Below, in pieces: positions 6,457 to 8,300 of a stretch of 8,300 nucleotides of DNA. Under the pieces are notes generated by a model that was not told where the DNA came from, did not search any database, and worked only from the letters and a program-made list of their open reading frames with translations. The stretch comes from Burkholderiales bacterium RIFCSPHIGHO2_12_FULL_61_11 (GTDB lineage Bacteria; Pseudomonadota; Gammaproteobacteria; Burkholderiales; Burkholderiaceae_C). Within the stretch, counting starts at the first letter, position 1. Every line of letters begins with the position of its first letter. The position numbers were made by a program, and so were the translations under genes. The stretch is from positions 1 to 8,300 of the forward strand of contig MERZ01000078.1 of the NCBI GenBank assembly GCA_001770785.1. Direction: 5' to 3'.

Positions 6457-7362
6457 ATGTCTGGCAACAGAAAACTTGGCTTTATCGGCGTCGGCCTGAT
6501 GGGACATGGCTTGGCGAAAAACCTGCTCAAGCAGGGACACACCATGACCCTGCTGGATCACCCCGGCAACCAGCCGATCGATGACTTGATAAAAATGGGG
6601 GCGCAAACGGTGGCCACTGCCAAAGAAGTGGCGGCGGTGGCCGATGTGGTGTTCATGTGTGTCACCGGATCGCCCCAGGTCGAAGCCTGTGTCTACGGTG
6701 CAGATGGCCTGCTGGAAGGCTTGCAGGCGGGGGCCATCGTCGTGGATGGCACGACCGCCGACCCGGTGTCGACGGTCAAGGTGGCGGCTGCGGTGCAGGC
6801 GCGCGGCGGGCGCTATGTCGATGCCCCGATGACCCGGACCTCGCAGCATGCCGAAGATGGCTGTGTCAATACCATGCTCGGCGGCGATGCCGCCACGCTG
6901 GCAGAAGTCCGCCCGCTGATTGAAGCATATAGCGAAAATATCTACATCGGTGGCGAGGTCGGTTCCGGCCATCGCATGAAGCTGCTGCACAACTACATTT
7001 CCCTGGGCACCCTGGCCCTGCTGGCCGAGGCCTATACCTGTGCCGGCAAAGCCGGGGTCGATCGCAAGGTACTGACCCAGGTGCTGGCCACCGGCGGCGG
7101 CGACAGTGCAGTCCTGAAGCGCCTGATGCCCTTTCTCGACAGCGGGGAGCCGGGCAGCATGTTGTTCTCCCTGATCAATGCCGGCAAGGACCTGCGCTAC
7201 TTCACCCACATGGCCGAAGACCTTCAGGTCGGCGCCTTTGTCGGCGAGGCGGTTCATCAGACCTTTGTCACCGCTTCGAATGTGGGAGGGGGCGAAAAAA
7301 TGATTCCCGAACTGCTCAACATCCTGTGCCGCATGCATAACGCACCACTCTGCGGCAAATAA
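6457..7362 (+). CDS. NAD-dependent beta-hydroxyacid dehydrogenase (3-hydroxyisobutyrate dehydrogenase family)
   Basis: This 301-residue soluble oxidoreductase interconverts a beta-hydroxyacid and the matching semialdehyde or ketoacid. The Rossmann motif is GVGLMG (11-16). Asp34 at the end of the second strand, with no following arginine, favours NAD over NADP. The substrate-binding segment reads DAPMTRTSQHAEDG (122-135), where most family members have DAPVSGG. The catalytic lysine is Lys175 in GSGHRMKLLHN (169-179), with Asn179 as the usual partner. The ATG at 6457 has AAGGA about 6 bases upstream. The gene lies 29 bases after the adducin-like gene and 26 before the deacylase gene. Relatives include 3-hydroxyisobutyrate, tartronate semialdehyde, threonate and sulfolactaldehyde enzymes; the altered loop means none of these can be assigned. 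A role in oxidising or reducing a product of beta-hydroxy-amino-acid breakdown is inferred. Confidence 0.9.
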   Translation: MSGNRKLGFIGVGLMGHGLAKNLLKQGHTMTLLDHPGNQPIDDLIKMGAQTVATAKEVAAVADVVFMCVTGSPQVEACVYGADGLLEGLQAGAIVVDGTTADPVSTVKVAAAVQARGGRYVDAPMTRTSQHAEDGCVNTMLGGDAATLAEVRPLIEAYSENIYIGGEVGSGHRMKLLHNYISLGTLALLAEAYTCAGKAGVDRKVLTQVLATGGGDSAVLKRLMPFLDSGEPGSMLFSLINAGKDLRYFTHMAEDLQVGAFVGEAVHQTFVTASNVGGGEKMIPELLNILCRMHNAPLCGK

Positions 7363-7388
7363 ACAACTCTTCAACCCAAAGGCTTCTG

Positions 7389-8300
7389 ATGCAACAAAAC
7401 TTTGACCTTCTGATTCGCAACGCCAGCATCGTCGATGGCACCGGTGCGCCCCGCTTCAGCGGCGATATCGGCATTCGCGGCGAGCGCATCGCGCGCATCG
7501 GCGATCTCTCAAAGCTGCACGGCGCGCTGGAGATCGATCTGGCGGGCCGCATTGCGGCGCCGGGCTTCATCGACGCGCACACCCACGACGACCGCCTGAT
7601 GCTGTCCAGCCCCGACATGGCGCCCAAGGTCAGCCAGGGCGTCACCACCATCATCGGTGGCAATTGCGGTGTCTCGCTGGCGCCGATGCCGCGCCCCATC
7701 CCCGATCCGGTCACGCCGCCACTGAACCTGCTCGATGGCGAAGGCGAGTGGTTCCGTTTCCCCACTTTCGCCGCGTATCTGGATGCGCTGCGGGCCCAGC
7801 CGGCCGCCACCAACTGCGCCATGCTGGTGGGGCACACCACCTTGCGCGTGGCCACCATGGATGACCTGACGAAGCCGGCGAGTGCGGCCGAAATCAGCGC
7901 CATGCGCGAACTGGTCGACGAGGCCATGCGCGCCGGCGCCATCGGCGTGTCCACCGGGCTGTTCTACGAGCCGGCGATTGCCGCGCCCACGGAAGAGGTC
8001 ATTGAAATCTGTCGTTCGCTCAAGGAGTTCAATGGCCTGTATTGCACCCACATGCGCAATGAGGCGGATCGCGTGATCGACTCGCTGGAGGAAAGCTTTC
8101 GCATCGGCCGCGAGGTCGGGGTGCCGGTGGTGATCTCGCACCACAAGGTGGTGGGACAGGCGAATTACGGACGCTCCGAGGAAACGCTCTCCTTCATCGA
8201 AAAAAACATGGCCAAGCAGCCGATCTGCCTGGACTGCTATCCCTACACGGCCGGCTCCACCATCCTGTCGGCCGACCGGGCGGCGGGTTGCACGCGCGTC
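7389..8300 (+). CDS. D-aminoacylase / N-acyl-D-amino-acid deacylase, 3' end beyond the window
   Basis: This is the first 304 codons of an amidohydrolase-superfamily enzyme that hydrolyses N-acyl-D-amino acids to a D-amino acid and a carboxylic acid in the cytoplasm. Family members are around 480-500 residues, so roughly the last third is missing because the window ends, not through truncation. Metal-site residues match the well-studied Alcaligenes D-aminoacylase: HTH at 64-66 in GFIDAHTHDD, Cys93 in GGNCGVS, His221 in YCTHMRNE and His251 in ISHHK. The catalytic aspartate lies in the missing part. The start is ATG at 7389 with AAAGG about 7 bases upstream. It is the fifth gene of the rightward operon and the best clue to the pathway: with the D-threonine-aldolase-like enzyme it points to N-acylated D-amino acids. 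Related dihydroorotase-like or hydantoinase-like activities are less likely given the cysteine ligand. Confidence 0.92.
   Translation, partial: MQQNFDLLIRNASIVDGTGAPRFSGDIGIRGERIARIGDLSKLHGALEIDLAGRIAAPGFIDAHTHDDRLMLSSPDMAPKVSQGVTTIIGGNCGVSLAPMPRPIPDPVTPPLNLLDGEGEWFRFPTFAAYLDALRAQPAATNCAMLVGHTTLRVATMDDLTKPASAAEISAMRELVDEAMRAGAIGVSTGLFYEPAIAAPTEEVIEICRSLKEFNGLYCTHMRNEADRVIDSLEESFRIGREVGVPVVISHHKVVGQANYGRSEETLSFIEKNMAKQPICLDCYPYTAGSTILSADRAAGCTRV

Noticed and set aside
4593..7362. Beta-hydroxyaspartate cycle (BhcABCD) as the identity of the cluster
   Set aside because: A D-threonine-aldolase-like enzyme fits BhcC, but the aminotransferase, dehydratase and iminosuccinate reductase partners are absent from the window.
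6400..7374. Minus-strand open frame of 324 codons opposite the dehydrogenase gene
   Set aside because: The plus-strand gene has a clear start, ribosome-binding site and full family motifs; the antisense translation is His/Gln/Arg-rich noise caused by GC-biased codon use.

Overview
The window looks like chromosomal DNA of a GC-rich betaproteobacterium, most likely Burkholderiales (Alcaligenaceae such as Bordetella/Achromobacter, or a relative). The basis is the strong G/C third-position bias, an orphan Bug-type (tripartite tricarboxylate transporter) receptor, a family greatly expanded in that group, and the mix of catabolic families. No rRNA, tRNA or other lineage marker is present, so this is inference.

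Layout. Positions 1-2901 hold a leftward operon for a peptide/nickel-type (Opp/Dpp) ABC importer: a periplasmic family-5 solute-binding protein (2901 to 1384), a DppD/OppD-type ATPase (1308 to 268) and the first 92 codons of a DppF/OppF-type ATPase (278 to the window edge). No permease gene is visible. Positions 2902-3600 are a 699-base divergent intergenic region. Positions 3601-8300 hold a rightward run of five tightly packed genes: a Bug-type periplasmic receptor, a fold-type III PLP enzyme of the D-threonine aldolase/D-serine dehydratase family, a class II aldolase/adducin-like protein, a beta-hydroxyacid dehydrogenase (3-hydroxyisobutyrate dehydrogenase family), and a D-aminoacylase/N-acyl-D-amino-acid deacylase cut by the right edge.

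How they may work together (inference). Two high-affinity uptake systems and a set of enzymes fitting N-acylated or peptide-linked D-amino acids sit back to back. The deacylase would free a D-amino acid, the metal-dependent PLP enzyme would cleave or dehydrate a beta-hydroxy-D-amino acid, and the dehydrogenase and adducin-like protein would process the carbonyl or hydroxyacid product. The true substrate is unknown.

The most notable observation is in the intergenic region. Both operons are preceded by nearly the same promoter-operator block, in mirror image. A 45-bp core matches at 40 of 45 positions and carries repeated TAGTTTT half-sites. Similarity continues through a -10 hexamer (TAGAAT and TAAAAT), and the spacing from that hexamer to the start codon is 57 and 56 bases. 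This suggests that the ABC importer and the catabolic operon are one regulon under a regulator not encoded here. Between the two blocks lie a broken reading frame and a perfect 10-bp hairpin.
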